Origin: Arenicola marina
Lineage: Eukaryota; Annelida; Polychaeta; Arenicolidae
Length of the DNA stretch: 64,000 nucleotides
Assembly: GCA_964019135.1 (NCBI GenBank)
Contig: OZ025258.1
Location: 12,431,771-12,495,770 of the forward strand
Reading direction: 5' to 3'
Under the pieces are notes generated by a model. It saw only the letters and a list, made by a program, of their open reading frames with translations. It made no database searches and was not told the DNA's origin. The position numbers were made by a program, and so were the translations under genes. Shown piece by piece: positions 12,479-24,019 of this stretch; positions within the stretch are counted from its first letter, which is position 1; each line of letters starts with the position of its first letter.

Positions 12479-12619
12479 TTGTCAGTCATCGAGATGCCCA
12501 TTGGACACTGTTGGAAGCCTGTCAACATAAAAAAAAGGGGGTGGACCAAGTAACATCCGCCCAGCGGATCGGCGAGGTATATTGTTATTCTCCTGTGACA
12601 GGGGATAACAAGGGGTATT

Positions 12620-12621
<2 letters not shown>

Positions 12622-12674
<53 letters not shown>
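12622..12674. repeat. (TA)n microsatellite
   Basis: Nearly uninterrupted TA dinucleotides cover about 50 bp. Confidence 0.95.
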
Positions 12675-12675
<1 letters not shown>

Positions 12676-13194
12676 ACCACGTGCGCTCTGGCTGGGGCAA
12701 AATATTATTTTATATGTTCGCGATATTTATGTCACTCGCCTGCCACGGGGGAGTAATATGTGACATAGTGTGATGGATCGGGATTCTCAATGACACACAG
12801 ACCTGGACATATCGTGGTGTACATTTTGTTACACAGACTGTCCCTGCCGACTCGTTCATTCCCCGTGAGCGATGTAGGAGCTATTCCGTGGCGCCGTGTG
12901 TGACTGACTATAAACAGAAATAGGAAAGACCTCAAGCACACACAATCCACATTGAACCAACAACAGGGCTCCAAGAGGATGAAGGATACCATATATTATA
13001 ATACAGCCACACCAACCTGACATCCGCCCCTTGTGGAATGGAATCACGTGATCTACGTCTGGATTTCGTACACACTGTACCGTCCGTGACAATCAAATAT
13101 CCATCTAAGTCACGGGATATTCCGTCACCGACTGAGGGGATCTGGAATGGTTCGTTCCCTCTACCATGTGTTTACAGTCCCACTCCACCAGCCG

Positions 13195-13920
13195 TATCCA
13201 GAAGAGAAGTGGAAGGAAGGAGGAGGAGAGAGAGGAGGAGGTACCGTCTGCAGAGACGTGACAAGAGTGGGAGGAGAGAGGAGGCGGCGTCGTATCCGGG
13301 ATAGAGGTGTCATGGGTAGGAGCGAGAGGGATCCATGTCCAGGAGAGAGGCGCAGGAGTGGGATGAGGGGAGGAGGCGACGGTTCTGTATCCAGGGAGAA
13401 GTGTCAAGCCTCGGAGGGATAGAGGGAGGGGGGAGGGGATTTAATTCGAGGATTCGGGCCTGTCCTCAGGTTTCCTCCACCTCATCCCCCAACAGCTCCT
13501 CTCCAGCAGTACTTCAAATCCCTCACCGCCCCCACCTCACGTCTTTTCCCGTCTCCCCCTACTGCCCTGCCCTGCCCTGCCCTTCACGCTCACCCCTCAC
13601 CCCCCCCCCCCTCCGCCCCCGCCCTTTTCCACCTCCCCCTCAACTCCCTTCCCTCCTCCTCCTCACACCCCATTAGAGCCCCACCGGCTCACCTTTCCAC
13701 CTGCTGAATAACCTACATATCCCCACCCACCTCCCTCTCAAAAACCTACCCCCCTTCCCCTACCCGCCGCACTTCACCTATATACCCATCGATGCCTCCG
13801 CCCCCACCCTTCAGGCCTCGACCCCTCTGCCTGGTCCCACGTCTTTCCTCCCACCCTTACCAGCCCCCCTCCTCTTCTCCCACCCTCCCCCCACCGCCCC
13901 CAGGGTCGCACGTGTTGTTG
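13195..13920. repeat. Purine-rich block switching to pyrimidine-rich block
   Basis: The plus strand is strongly GA-rich from about 13195 to 13440. It is strongly CT-rich, with many C runs, from about 13470 to 13915. Open frames rich in Arg/Gly or Pro/Ser follow from composition. There is no regular repeat unit. Confidence 0.7.
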
Positions 13921-14110
13921 TCGTTGCTGGGGGTCAGTGCCGTCGGGCGACGGTTAGTGACAGCTGGCTCGCGTCCCCCCGGGATCTCGGGGTCCGGGAG
14001 GGGACGAGTCGGGAGCGGAACGAATCCATGACGCACTAATTCGTACCCGCGACTTCAATTTGTAGCATTTAAGCCCGGGTCGTACGTATATAATATAAAC
14101 ACGACACACG

Positions 14111-14111
<1 letters not shown>

Positions 14112-14164
<53 letters not shown>
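14112..14164. repeat. (TA)n(GA)n compound microsatellite
   Basis: TA dinucleotides pass directly into GA dinucleotides. Confidence 0.95.
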
Positions 14165-14169
14165 TATAC

Positions 14170-15290
14170 ATAGGAACATGGAATCTTGGTGGCCAGCTGG
14201 TGGTACGGATGCATGCGTGGTTGGGAGTGGGTGTGTTTGTGTATGGTGGGGGAAGGGGGGTACATTTGGATCTTCTCGCTAGTTGTTGGGATGAAATTAC
14301 CATCCACCGCTGGGCATTAACGTTGGATGGATTGGTGTTATGATAGTCACCGGGTCAGGGCCTACATAACTCCTGGGACGCTGGTCAAGGCGCATTCATT
14401 AAGCGTTAGGATATGCAGAGACAGACTCACGGGTGGGGGTTTGAACCAGCAAGCGGTTGGTTTGCATTCGAGAACGTGACACGCGATGTCGGCTAGAGTG
14501 TTGCAAGGCAGACACTATCTGGTGTAGCCCCAACCTTTTGGCGTTGTATCCCAGAGAAGTGAGGCCGGGAGGGAGTCACGACTGGACGACTGTTACAACA
14601 GTTCAGTGACGGGACCATAACTGGTGTTGTTTGGTGTTGGATCGGGCATATATTCATTGTTGGAATAAATGCCCTTGACTTGACCTACTTTCAATCACTA
14701 ACTATATCATAGCAGAGGGGTTAGGGTGGGGGTAAAGGGTATGTCAGGGAATGCCTGGGGGTAAAAGATATGTCAGGGAATGCCTGGGGGTAACGTTCCC
14801 GGGTTCTGCACGTGTCGATAGCTGCCTTGGGAACACGCTGTGGGATTACAGGCCAAGTGCCCCCCCCCCTACCCGCCACCCCATCCCCCTACCCAGCCAG
14901 CCCTGTCCTCCCTTCACCGAGCGTTTCTCCATTAAAAACTTAACGCGGGACTGAAAATAACGGTGAGAATGTTTTTTCGGAGACCGCAAAGCCAGAAAGT
15001 GTTAACTATTGCGTATTCTGGCTATAATAAACAACTTTAATAGTGGATTGAGAAAAACAAAAAAACAAAAAAAATCTCAGGGTCACATGAAAATGGGTCC
15101 CGAATTAGATTAGAGCCAGAGAAGCAGATTCATTTACCACACACCTACTTGTAAACCCGTCTTCGATGTCTAAACAGGAAACGCGTGTTTCGCCAAAGCG
15201 TGGCCTATGGAGTGCCAAAACAGGAAAACGAAAGTGGAGATGTAAAAAAAAAAACGTATCCCAGAATACTCGACGGATAACGGGACACAA
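14170..15290. other. No gene seen; one short direct repeat
   Basis: A roughly 35-bp unit containing ATGTCAGGGAATGCCTGGGG is present twice at about 14739-14793. No gene is recognised. Confidence 0.4.
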
Positions 15291-15295
15291 GACAA

Positions 15296-15460
15296 AATTA
15301 TCAGTGTCGCACGTCGATTTTTCGCGACGCGCCGTGTTGCTTTTTGGCAAAGTTTAGCTCCTTTTTTTTTTGCAATCCTCAGTGTCGGAATTTAGGGGTC
15401 AATGTCGAATGTCGATTTTTCAAACATGCTTGTGTCGCGTGTCGCCATTTACCCCTTGCC
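15296..15460 (+). repeat. Dispersed GTGTCG repeat family, plus-strand copy
   Basis: The segment carries CAGTGTCGCACGTCGATTTT, CCTCAGTGTCGGAATTTAGG, TCAATGTCGAATGTCGATTT and TGTGTCGCGTGTCGCC, with T-rich spacers. The same blocks occur in the same order, in reverse orientation, at 30795-30955. The unit alternates GTGTCG with TGTCGATTTTT. Confidence 0.7.
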
Positions 15461-15464
15461 GACC

Positions 15465-17118
15465 CCTAGTGCGATTAGCTGTGCGGGGTCTGCAAGGCTG
15501 CTACTACCGACACTTTAAACTTTGTTAAACGAGGATGTTATACGTAACGGTCGGGTGTAAAAGTGTTTTTGCTGCAGACCCTCCAAAGGCGATTTTGCGA
15601 GCAGCTGCATGTTCCATCTTTCTTTCGCGTTGCGTTGTAAATGGTTCTTGTCGCCACGACAAAACTTCTAGCTATAATGACGGCCAGCTCGATCAGTACA
15701 ACAGACTGATATATATAATATGTAATTACCCATGGTCTTGGAGAGAGAGAGAGATGGGGTAGGGGGCCAGAGGAGGACAAAGAGCCAGAATCGCCAGTGA
15801 AATAGCTGATATATCAATCAATCAAACAAATATGTTTGTCAGGTTTACAACTCTCTGCACCTACTCCCACCACCCCCCCCCCCCCCTCATGTTGGGTATG
15901 TGTTGAAACCTGAAGTTATACAGATCCGTGAGTCACCAGAATATACAGAATCGTGTTCTTAATCAAATCATAGATGATAACCTCATAGTGGAATCGCTCC
16001 TGTTCAGAGGCTAACGACCTCTTACAGAACGATAAATGTCATATTGTCAAAATACATTAAAGAGAACACCGTTGATTTCAATATTGCCATTCGCTGGTGG
16101 CGATATATATGTGTGTGTGGGTGTGTGTGATTCAGTTATCTCGGTTACTCATCGACGTTCCCTCGACATTATGGTTTCAATTCATCAAGATAATTCCCCG
16201 AAGCAATCATCGAGAGCGATATCGCACATCTGGCCATTGCAGCGACGCTGAATGAAATACGACGTCGCGAGATTGACTTAATTTCCAGTGTACCTCCCTT
16301 CCCAGCGGGTGGGTGGGAGGGAGGGAGGGAGGGACGAAGGGTGATTTTGACAGTCGGCGGTTCCCTCAAACAGACGGAGTTCTCTAGTCGGAGGCTGGCA
16401 CCACCGCGCTGTGTCGGGGAACAGGGGAGGGGGGAAGGGGCTGTCGGTCGGTCTGACAGCTGACACTCGTTTAACGGCTTAAAGCCGGGTCGTGACAAAC
16501 GGTGGCGGGGGCTGTCACGGTATATTTTTCTCCTTGGTGATATTTAATACAGAGACCCGCTGTGACACAACGACGTTGACCTTTGACCCCCACGTGGCCC
16601 CCAAGTGATTACGTCTGTTGACCGGGACTGTTTGGGATTGAGAACTCTGTCGACAAGGGGGCCACCCACTGACTGATAAGGATCCAGAAAACCTGGGGTG
16701 AATTGGGCGAGCTCGGTGCCTGGGATGTCGAGGAGGGGCGGGAAGGAGTGGCGCGACTGATTGGGGTGGGTGGGGGTGGGGGGAGTGCACTGCCTGGGAG
16801 CGATAAGATAGTGTCACCCATCAAGGGAGTGGTAAAAATAAAAATCCAGTCTTCGCTGTGTCACAAGGTACCGGTTATGAGAGGCCGCCATGTGGTACTG
16901 TAACAGTAATGTGTGATCACGTTATAAACAAACGAGTCGCGGTTAAAACTATTATTGCTATCAAAGTCAATGCAAATAATATAGAGGTTACAGGGCAATA
17001 TCCAGGCGTCAGCATTAAATCACGTGCTTACTCATTATTTTGGGGAAAAGTTCATAAGCGATAATAATAATGTAGGAAATAACCTTTTTTTAAATTTGTC
17101 ACTGCTTGGATACGCACC
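15465..17118. other. No gene seen
   Basis: Contains a poly-C run near 15875, a GAGAGAGAGAG tract near 15740 and G-rich DNA at 16305-16340 and 16760-16790. Overlapping short frames have no recognisable domain. Confidence 0.4.
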
Positions 17119-17131
17119 TGGTTTAGTAGAA

Positions 17132-17396
17132 GATTGGTTGTATATTCAGGACGCTTTAACCACTTCTGGTTATATCGCGTCAATGCGAGAAGGAAAGGAG
17201 AGTGAAGCCATGTTCTTGGGGGTAACCCCCTACTCTTTGCGAAGAAGGACATGGGATCCTTATCCTGCGACCACACAGACATGACCACAGCGGGGCTCGA
17301 ACCACTGGTCCACTTGCCGTCAGACTCTCGGGGGGCCAGAGCGCTGAATGCCAGCGCTCCAACTCACTGAGCTACCGGGGCGGCGCCGGCACCTCT
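17132..17396 (-). mobile_element. SINE-A, full-length, with 13-bp target-site duplication
   Basis: Read on the minus strand, the element begins with a tRNA-like head: the A box GTAGCTCAGTGAGTTGGAGC and the B box TGGTTCGAGCCCC. A roughly 150-bp body follows, and it ends in an AACC-type tail (GGTTGG at the left on the plus strand). The flanks are an exact direct repeat, TGGTTTAGTAGAA, at 17119-17131 and 17397-17409. That is the signature of LINE-mediated retroposition of a Pol III transcript. This copy defines the family. Confidence 0.9.
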
Positions 17397-17409
17397 TGGT
17401 TTAGTAGAA

Positions 17410-18055
17410 AATAAAGCGACGACTGGGCTTTCGATCCATATTGCCTGAGCATATCACAGGATTATGCACTTCCCGGATTAAAGGCCACGTACCACACACT
17501 TTGTAACGAATATCATCGGTGCTATTTATGAGAGAATATGACACACAAAAATAGGGAGGTGAGAAATATTCAGAATAAAAAAAAACGATTAAAAAAATAA
17601 TGTCTGGAGTAGGTTAGTGTTTTTTGTGGGCGTATCCTCTTATCTTCTGTCTCCCGGTCCGCGTTCCCGCCATGCAGCGCGCGACGCCACGGCTAGATAC
17701 GACAAGGTCACCTTGGGTCAAAGGCGGCCGTCGTCAGAGTGGAGTGGAGTGAAGTGGGTAGATGTATTGTGTGGTGAGGACAATTGAGGGAGAAGTAGCT
17801 GGTGAGGGTGGGGGTGAGAGATATTTTTACGATCGAGACTGTTTCTTGTCGTTAGGAATATCTTATACGTCTTTATAATGACGCATATCAGCCTCAAGTG
17901 ACCCCTAAACCCTGCCAGATAACCGTGTCATGACAATTAAAGCACTTTTTAATGGGTTCCAGCACCGTGATGGAGACACCCATGTCATCGTCCTGACGCT
18001 GACACTTCCATCATGGTCTATGTGGTCTCGGGCCAATGCGGAGGACTGTCCAGCA
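17410..18055. other. No gene seen
   Basis: Begins with TTAAAGGCCACGTACCACAC at about 17478, which resembles the end of a TTAA-type transposon, but I found no matching inverted end. Nothing else is supported. Confidence 0.35.
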
Positions 18056-18059
18056 TACC

Positions 18060-18260
18060 GTCATGAAACAGGATAGGACAAAAGTAGGAATAGAAATATA
18101 AAAAATGTAGGAGAAAAGTAGGAATGGACATATAGAAAAAGTAGGACAAAAGTAGGAATGAAAATATAGAAAAAGTAGGACAAAAATAAGACAAAAGTAG
18201 GAAAATAGAAGCAAACAGTGGGTCAAAAGTAGGAAAATAGAAGCACAAAGTAGACTCAAA
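18060..18260. repeat. Irregular A/G-rich tandem repeat (AAAGTAGGA)
   Basis: Phrases such as AAAAGTAGGAATG, AAATATAGAAAAAGTAGG and ACAAAAGTAGG recur irregularly. The minus-strand Phe/Leu/Ser frames follow from this composition. Confidence 0.75.
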
Positions 18261-19263
18261 CAGCATATGTAGCAACATAATTCCGGAGAAACAAATTACA
18301 AAAAGTGATATTGTTGAGAAAAATACTTTTAAAATTTTGAAACATCTTATACGCTGGTCAGCTGTACCTGTATTTTCGTTATAAGAACTTGACAGAGGCA
18401 AGTGTTGATTTTAAATATATATTATGACACAAAAACAAAACGCCTGCTACAATCGACTTTTGTAAGAATACGAGTGATATGCACACTTTTACAGCAATTC
18501 ACATTGTGGCCTGGTAAAAAAAGACCAATAAATAGGAAAAAAATAATATTTTGAAGAAAATGTAAGAATAATAGGATGGAGACAAAAAAAGTAGGATCGC
18601 TGGACAGCCTGTTAGTTCAATTATGTGCATATCGGTGAAAACGGTGACACACGCTCAGCACGGGAATAATGACACCCCGTGAGATGACGCACAAGAAATA
18701 AGAATTCCCTCGGACCTGACGAGTTCAACAATGACAAGTTGGAGGAATGATCTCAATGAGATAATAACACACAGACGACACACAGAGACGCCCTCAGATA
18801 TGACATACGTGAGGGTTGACACCTTTTGTGTGATTGTCTTCGCAGTCATCGACTGTTAGGCGAAGTAAATTTTCTGGAGAATGAAAAGGGGAGGGAGATG
18901 AAGGAGGAGAGGGCAGTGAGGGGAGCCCGGAAGGGGGGATGGGGAAGGAGAGGGGGAGGAAGGAGAGCGCAGGAGGGGGAAAGGGAGTGGGGAGGGTTTT
19001 TATGGTGCAAGTAAGCGGTATGTGAACGTGCCGACATAGTCGGAACGATGGATAAACTTCTTTGTCATTCTTGCAAACAAAAAATATTCCCAAGTCAAGA
19101 GTAACAGTATACAAACATTGTCCTTTTCCTCTGCAACGCAAATAGTTTTAACACAGTGTCATTTATCTCAGCTGGGGAAAGGGTGTTGGCAGGAATGTAT
19201 CAGTGCATGGTGTCAATATAACTTTTATATTAATTTACTTGGCTCAATATTTACATCGCGTGT

Positions 19264-20973
19264 CGCCCTCTCTGTGAAATGTGCATTCTACTGCACTGAA
19301 GCTATCTTTTTATTGAAGAAATGTTATTATCAAAACCTCAGAAGGGAGATCATATTGCAGTGCGACCCTGGTTTATATTCTGAGCCTCCATATGAGCGGG
19401 GAGGGGCTGACTGTTTACGTCGGGTGTCTCCCTCTCTGTGAAAGGTGATCTACTGCACGGATGTATATCTTTCATCTCTCTGTGAAAGGTGATCTACTGC
19501 ACGGATGTATATCTTTCATCTCTCTGTGAAAGGTGATCTACTGCACGGATGTATATCTTTCATCTCTCTGTGAAAGGTGATCTACTGCACGGATGTATAT
19601 CTTCCATCTCTCTGTGAAAGGTGATCTACTGCACGGATGTATATCTTCCATCTCTCTGTGAAAGGTGATCTACTGCACGGATGTATATCTTCCATCTCTC
19701 TGTGAAAGGTGATCTACTGCACGGATGTATATCTTCCATCTCTCTGTGAAAGGTGATCTACTGCACGGATGTATATCTTCCATCTCTCTGTGAAAGGTGA
19801 TCTACTGCACGGATGTATATCTTCCATCTCTCTGTGAAAGGTGATCTACTGCACGGATGTATATCTTCCATCTCTCTGTGAAAGGTGATCTACTGCACGG
19901 ATGTATATCTTCCATCTCTCTGTGAAAGGTGATCTACTGCACGGATGTATATCTTCCATCTCTCTGTGAAAGGTGATCCACTGCACGGATGTATATCTTC
20001 CATCTCTCTGTGAAAGGTGATCTACTGCACGGATGTATATCTTCCATCTCTCTGTGAAAGGTGATCTACTGCACGGATGTATATCTTCCATCTCTCTGTG
20101 AAAGGTGATCTACTGCACGGATGTATATCTTCCATCTCTCTGTGAAAGGTGATCTACTGCACGGATGTATATCTTTCATCTCTCTGTGAAAGGTGATCTA
20201 CTGCACGGATGTATATCTTTCATCTCTCTGTGAAAGGTGATCTACTGCACGGATGTATATCTTCCATCTCTCTGTGAAAGGTGATCTACTGCACGGATGT
20301 ATATCTTCCATCTCTCTGTGAAAGGTGATCTACTGCACGGATGTATATCTTCCATCTCTCTGTGAAAGGTGATCTACTGCACGGATGTATATCTTCCATC
20401 TCTCTGTGAAAGGTGATCTACTGCACGGATGTATATCTTCCATCTCTCTGTGAAAGGTGATCTACTGCACGGATGTATATCTTTCATCTCTCTGTGAAAG
20501 GTGATCTACTGCACGGATGTATATCTTCCATCTCTCTGTGAAAGGTGATCTACTGCACGGATGTATATCTTTCATCTCTCTGTGAAAGGTGATCTACTGC
20601 ACGGATGTATATCTTCCATCTCTCTGTGAAAGGGGATCTACTGCACGGATGTATATCTTCCATCTCTCTGTGAAAGGTGATCTACTGCACGGATGTATAT
20701 CTTTCATCTCTCTGTGAAAGGTGATCTACTGCACGGATGTATATCTTTCCTCTCTCTGTGAAAGGTGATCCACTGCACGGATGTATATCTTTCATCTCTC
20801 TGTGAAAGGTGATCTACTGCACGGATGTATATCTTTCATCTCTCTGTGAAAGGTGATCTACTGCACGGATGTATATCTTCCATCTCTCTGTGAAAGGTGA
20901 TCTACTGCACGGATGTATATCTTCCATCTCTCTGTGAAAGGTGATCTACTGCACGGATGTATATCTTCCATAA
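19264..20973. repeat. 44-bp satellite array with degenerate precursor units
   Basis: From about 19429 a 44-bp unit (CTCTCTGTGAAAGGTGATCT, then ACTGCACGGATGTATATCTT) repeats about 35 times. It varies mainly at one T/C position (CTTTCATC or CTTCCATC). Upstream, 19264-19310 carries a single diverged unit: GTGTCGCCCTCTCTGTGAAA, then CTACTGCACTGAAG, then CTATCTTTT. The first unit of the array shares the same GGGTGTCTCCCTCTCTG lead-in. The seed of the array is therefore visible. Confidence 0.95.
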
Positions 20974-21184
20974 ATCTGATTTCATCATTATCAACATGGA
21001 TATCATCGAGTGAATGATACTGTTTTTATATGTTATGCTTGGGCCTCGATATGGGCTGAACGATGGTGGAACGGAGAGAGAAAACCGAACCAAGTTTCAG
21101 GTTTTCTCGTGTTGTTGTGGACCTAAGGCGTTGCATTGCGCCATCGCCCCTTTTTTTGACCCATATTGTAAGTATTCCCATAGC

Positions 21185-21440
21185 TTTCTCACCTGGTGAC
21201 ATTGTCACCTTATGCCAGTGACATTGTCACCCTATGCCAGTATCTCATATGATGCCATTGTCGCATGGTGTCAATCTTGCTTGATGTCATTCCGATTCTT
21301 GCATCAGCAGATAACGAAACGACAGCGTCGCAGTGTGCCTTTCCCATTTGATGCCATTGTCGCATGGTGCCATTCGCTTCTGATGTCATGTTGACTCTGA
21401 GTTTATGCCACTCTCGCCTGATGCTATTGTAATGTGATGC
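21185..21440. repeat. Degenerate repeat of TGATGCCATTGTCGCATGGTG
   Basis: The phrase GATGCCATTGTCGCATGGTG occurs at about 21250 and again at about 21350. Related GTGACATTGTCACC and TGATGTCAT phrases lie around it. It is a loose array with no fixed period. Confidence 0.55.
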
Positions 21441-21829
21441 CATTTTGGCTGGGCATCACTCCGGATCCAACACACGTGACACGTGCAGAGTGTATGTATA
21501 ATTATATGTAATGTTTATGTATGACGGATACATCCGGGTTATAATCTCCATGAAAAAAAGGGTTAATCGTTCAACAAAGCTCTGACTATTAACTTGAACG
21601 GCTCACCAGCTCGGATACGGCAATCATCGTGCACTGTTATGACATTCACTGACACATAATTCACTCCCCCCTGGCAGTCAATGGAGATAAATCGCCATAA
21701 AACGACCGGGCAGTTTTTCCATGTGATACTAGTCCACAAAACAAAAAAACGTTCATGATCCAGTTGACCTGGAACCACATTCCGCCGTCATGGAATGGCA
21801 AAACGTGCCACCGTGAGAACCGCAGGGGG

Positions 21830-22085
21830 TCAGAGAGACCGTGTTGGAGGAGCTGTGGGGGGGGGGGGGTGGGGCAGAGAGACCTGGTCGGGACGGGGGT
21901 CAGAGACACCTGGGAGGGGGGAGGGGTCAGAAAGACCTGGGAGGAGGGCGGGGGGGTAAGAGAGACCTGTGAGGGGGAAGGGGGGGGGGGGGAGACACAC
22001 CTGGTCGGGGGAAGGGGGTCAGAGAGACCTGGTCAGGAAGGGGGGGGGGGGTCAGACAGACCTGGTCAGGGGGGGGGGGGTGTAA
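21830..22085. repeat. G-rich minisatellite (TCAGAGAGACCTGG plus poly-G)
   Basis: Units of (G)GTCAGAGAGACCTGGT alternate with G runs of 6-14. The plus strand is a strong G-quadruplex candidate. The overlapping 221-codon frame is low-complexity and not credible as a gene. Confidence 0.8.
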
Positions 22086-22192
22086 GAACCTACGAGAGGC
22101 CCATCAATAGCCGTTACGACAATGACATATATTGTCGCATGGGACGACACAACCCTGGCCGCAGCTGGAGACTTATTAACTATCCACTGAAC

Positions 22193-22362
22193 GACGATGA
22201 CGGTTTTGGGTATCCGATACGACACGACAGATACGACGATGACGGTTTTGGGTATCCGATACGACACGACAGATACGACGATGACGGTTTTGGGTATCCG
22301 ATACGACACGACAGATACGACGATGACGGTTTTGGGTATCCGATACGACACGACAGATACAA
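22193..22362. repeat. 42-bp tandem repeat, four near-identical copies
   Basis: The unit GATGACGGTTTTGGGTATCC plus GATACGACACGACAGATACG is repeated four times with almost no change. Because 42 is a multiple of three and the unit lacks stops in several frames, five overlapping frames stay open (for example GFGYPIRHDRYDDD). Nothing outside the repeat supports a gene. Confidence 0.9.
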
Positions 22363-22490
22363 CGATAATATTCGGTTCTATATCGTGTCACCAGGAGACG
22401 AATCGTACCCACAGAGATGAGGTATCTATCCATGGTTGTGTCAGTGGACAGACCCTTGGAGTAACCAGTGAACCCCTCTAGTCGGACTGC

Positions 22491-22755
22491 TGGTTGGTTG
22501 TATATTCAGGACGCTTTAACCACTGTTGGTCATTAAAATATCGCGTCAATGGGAGAAGGAAGGGATAGTGTCAGAGCCATGTGCCCGGGGGTAACCCCCT
22601 ACCTTTTGCGAAGAAGGACATGGGATCTTCATCCTGCGACCACACGATATGGCCACATCGGGGTTCGAACGACCGATCCACGTGTCGTTAGGCTCTCAGG
22701 TGGCCAGAGCACCCAAGGCGAGCGCTCTAACCCACTGAGCTATCGGGCCGGTCCC
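22491..22755 (-). mobile_element. SINE-A, near full-length
   Basis: Minus-strand A box GATAGCTCAGTGGGTTAGAG and B box GTTCGAACCCC are intact. The body and the GGTTGGTTG tail match 17132-17396. A small insertion (ATTAAA) sits inside the GGTCATATCGCG block. I see no clear target duplication. Confidence 0.85.
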
Positions 22756-22799
22756 CATACATCCGCCGGGGCGACAGGGTAGGGACTTATCATCATTAT

Positions 22800-22998
22800 C
22801 TCCCCCTCTGAGTACCCCCCCCCCCATTCATCTCCTCACCCTTCCCCCACCGACCACCACAGACGCATGCTGAGACACGGGCACATTAAATCAATGCAGA
22901 GTTTTATAACTTAGTTGGACGGGATTTTTTTTACCATTGTAGGGTATCGTAGCCAGCGAATCGCCGTAAATTAACTTCTAAAGATAAATTAGAGGACA
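22800..22998. other. No gene seen; poly-C run
   Basis: Contains a C run near 22817. Nothing else is supported. Confidence 0.35.
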
Positions 22999-23002
22999 GG
23001 GT

Positions 23003-23110
23003 GAACGCCGTGAGTTGTAAAGTAGCGTACTGCACTGAGACTGCACTGAGACCACAAGTTGTGGGTTCACACCCCATATCTACACCAGTATCTGAGGCAG
23101 TTTGGTACGT
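23003..23110 (+). mobile_element. Possible third tRNA-derived SINE head
   Basis: GAGTTGTAAAGTAGCGTACT followed about 40 bases later by TGTGGGTTCACACCCC has the spacing of a Pol III A/B box pair, with a good T-arm palindrome. No second copy is in the window, so this is tentative. Confidence 0.3.
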
Positions 23111-23199
23111 TCGCCTCATTGTTAGATGGGTTCCTTGGCCCATGCGTACACAATACGCCTTATCGTGAATCATCCATCCAGATTGATCAGAGTCAAACT

Positions 23200-23815
23200 C
23201 TTTAATCCCTGTAGGTCATGTCGCAAATGTCAAGGGTAAGGGTCAAGTGGAGGGGAGCCATGTCTCCCGGGGGGATATAAAGTATTTCCTTTGCTCATAC
23301 TTGACATGCGGCATATGTGTAGCCCTGTAGCCCCACCGCCGGCCATTTTACAGGGCTAGCACAGGTGGGGCTCAAAATACGCACCGGCCGCTTGGGCTGG
23401 GCTATCAGACAGAGCGCACTGGACAATGATAGCCGAACACGCTATATAATATACCTCCATCCATCGAGAAGAGATAGACCCAGGGGCGTAGGCGGGGCCT
23501 GTTATGACCTTTAATCATTGCATGTCCAGGCAGCCGCCCAGTGACGACATCGCGCCTCCCTCCACGCCAACCCCCGAGGGCAGCTATAGCGGGCGTCAAT
23601 CACACGTTGACTCACCGTGGAGCTGCTGCTGCAATTGACATCGCCTACCACCATCAAGCACCTGTCCTGGACTGATCGCTCCAGGTACGGCTCCCCCAGG
23701 GGGGGGGGGGGGTCCAGGGTCGGTCAGCTGACCACGTGGGTCACGTTGGTCCAGTGATGAGGTTATATGTCTGTGAGACATGGAGACGGCCGTGTGTCGT
23801 GGTCGTAGAAGACCT
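23200..23815. other. No gene seen; poly-G run
   Basis: A G run lies at about 23698-23712. Minus-strand frames across it have no recognisable domain. Confidence 0.35.
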
Positions 23816-23831
23816 TGTGGCAAGGCAATGA

Positions 23832-24019
23832 AGGAATGTTGGTGTTTTAGGCCACTTTTTTTGTGCACATACAGGCTAAATTGGGCCAAGGAACCTCCCG
23901 AGACGATGAAGGATGAAGGAATGAAACATGCCCCAGATTAGGTGCCCGAGCCCGGATTCGAACCCAGGACCTATTGATCTGCGGTCTAGTGCGCTAACCA
24001 CTACACCAGGGAGGCCCCC
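23832..24019 (-). mobile_element. SINE-B, full-length, with 12-bp target-site duplication
   Basis: On the minus strand the head has A box GGTGTAGTGGTTAGCGCACT and B box GGGTTCGAATCC. A body of about 110 bp follows, with AGGTTCCTTGGCCCAATTTA and CCTAAAACACCAACATTCCT near its 3' end. The flanking direct repeat GCAAGGCAATGA lies at 23820-23831 and 24020-24031. This copy defines the family and shows the boundaries of one retroposition event. Confidence 0.9.

Noticed and set aside
17478..17640. TTAA-type transposon starting TTAAAGGCCACGTACC
   Set aside because: No matching inverted end next to a second TTAA could be found in the following 2 kb.
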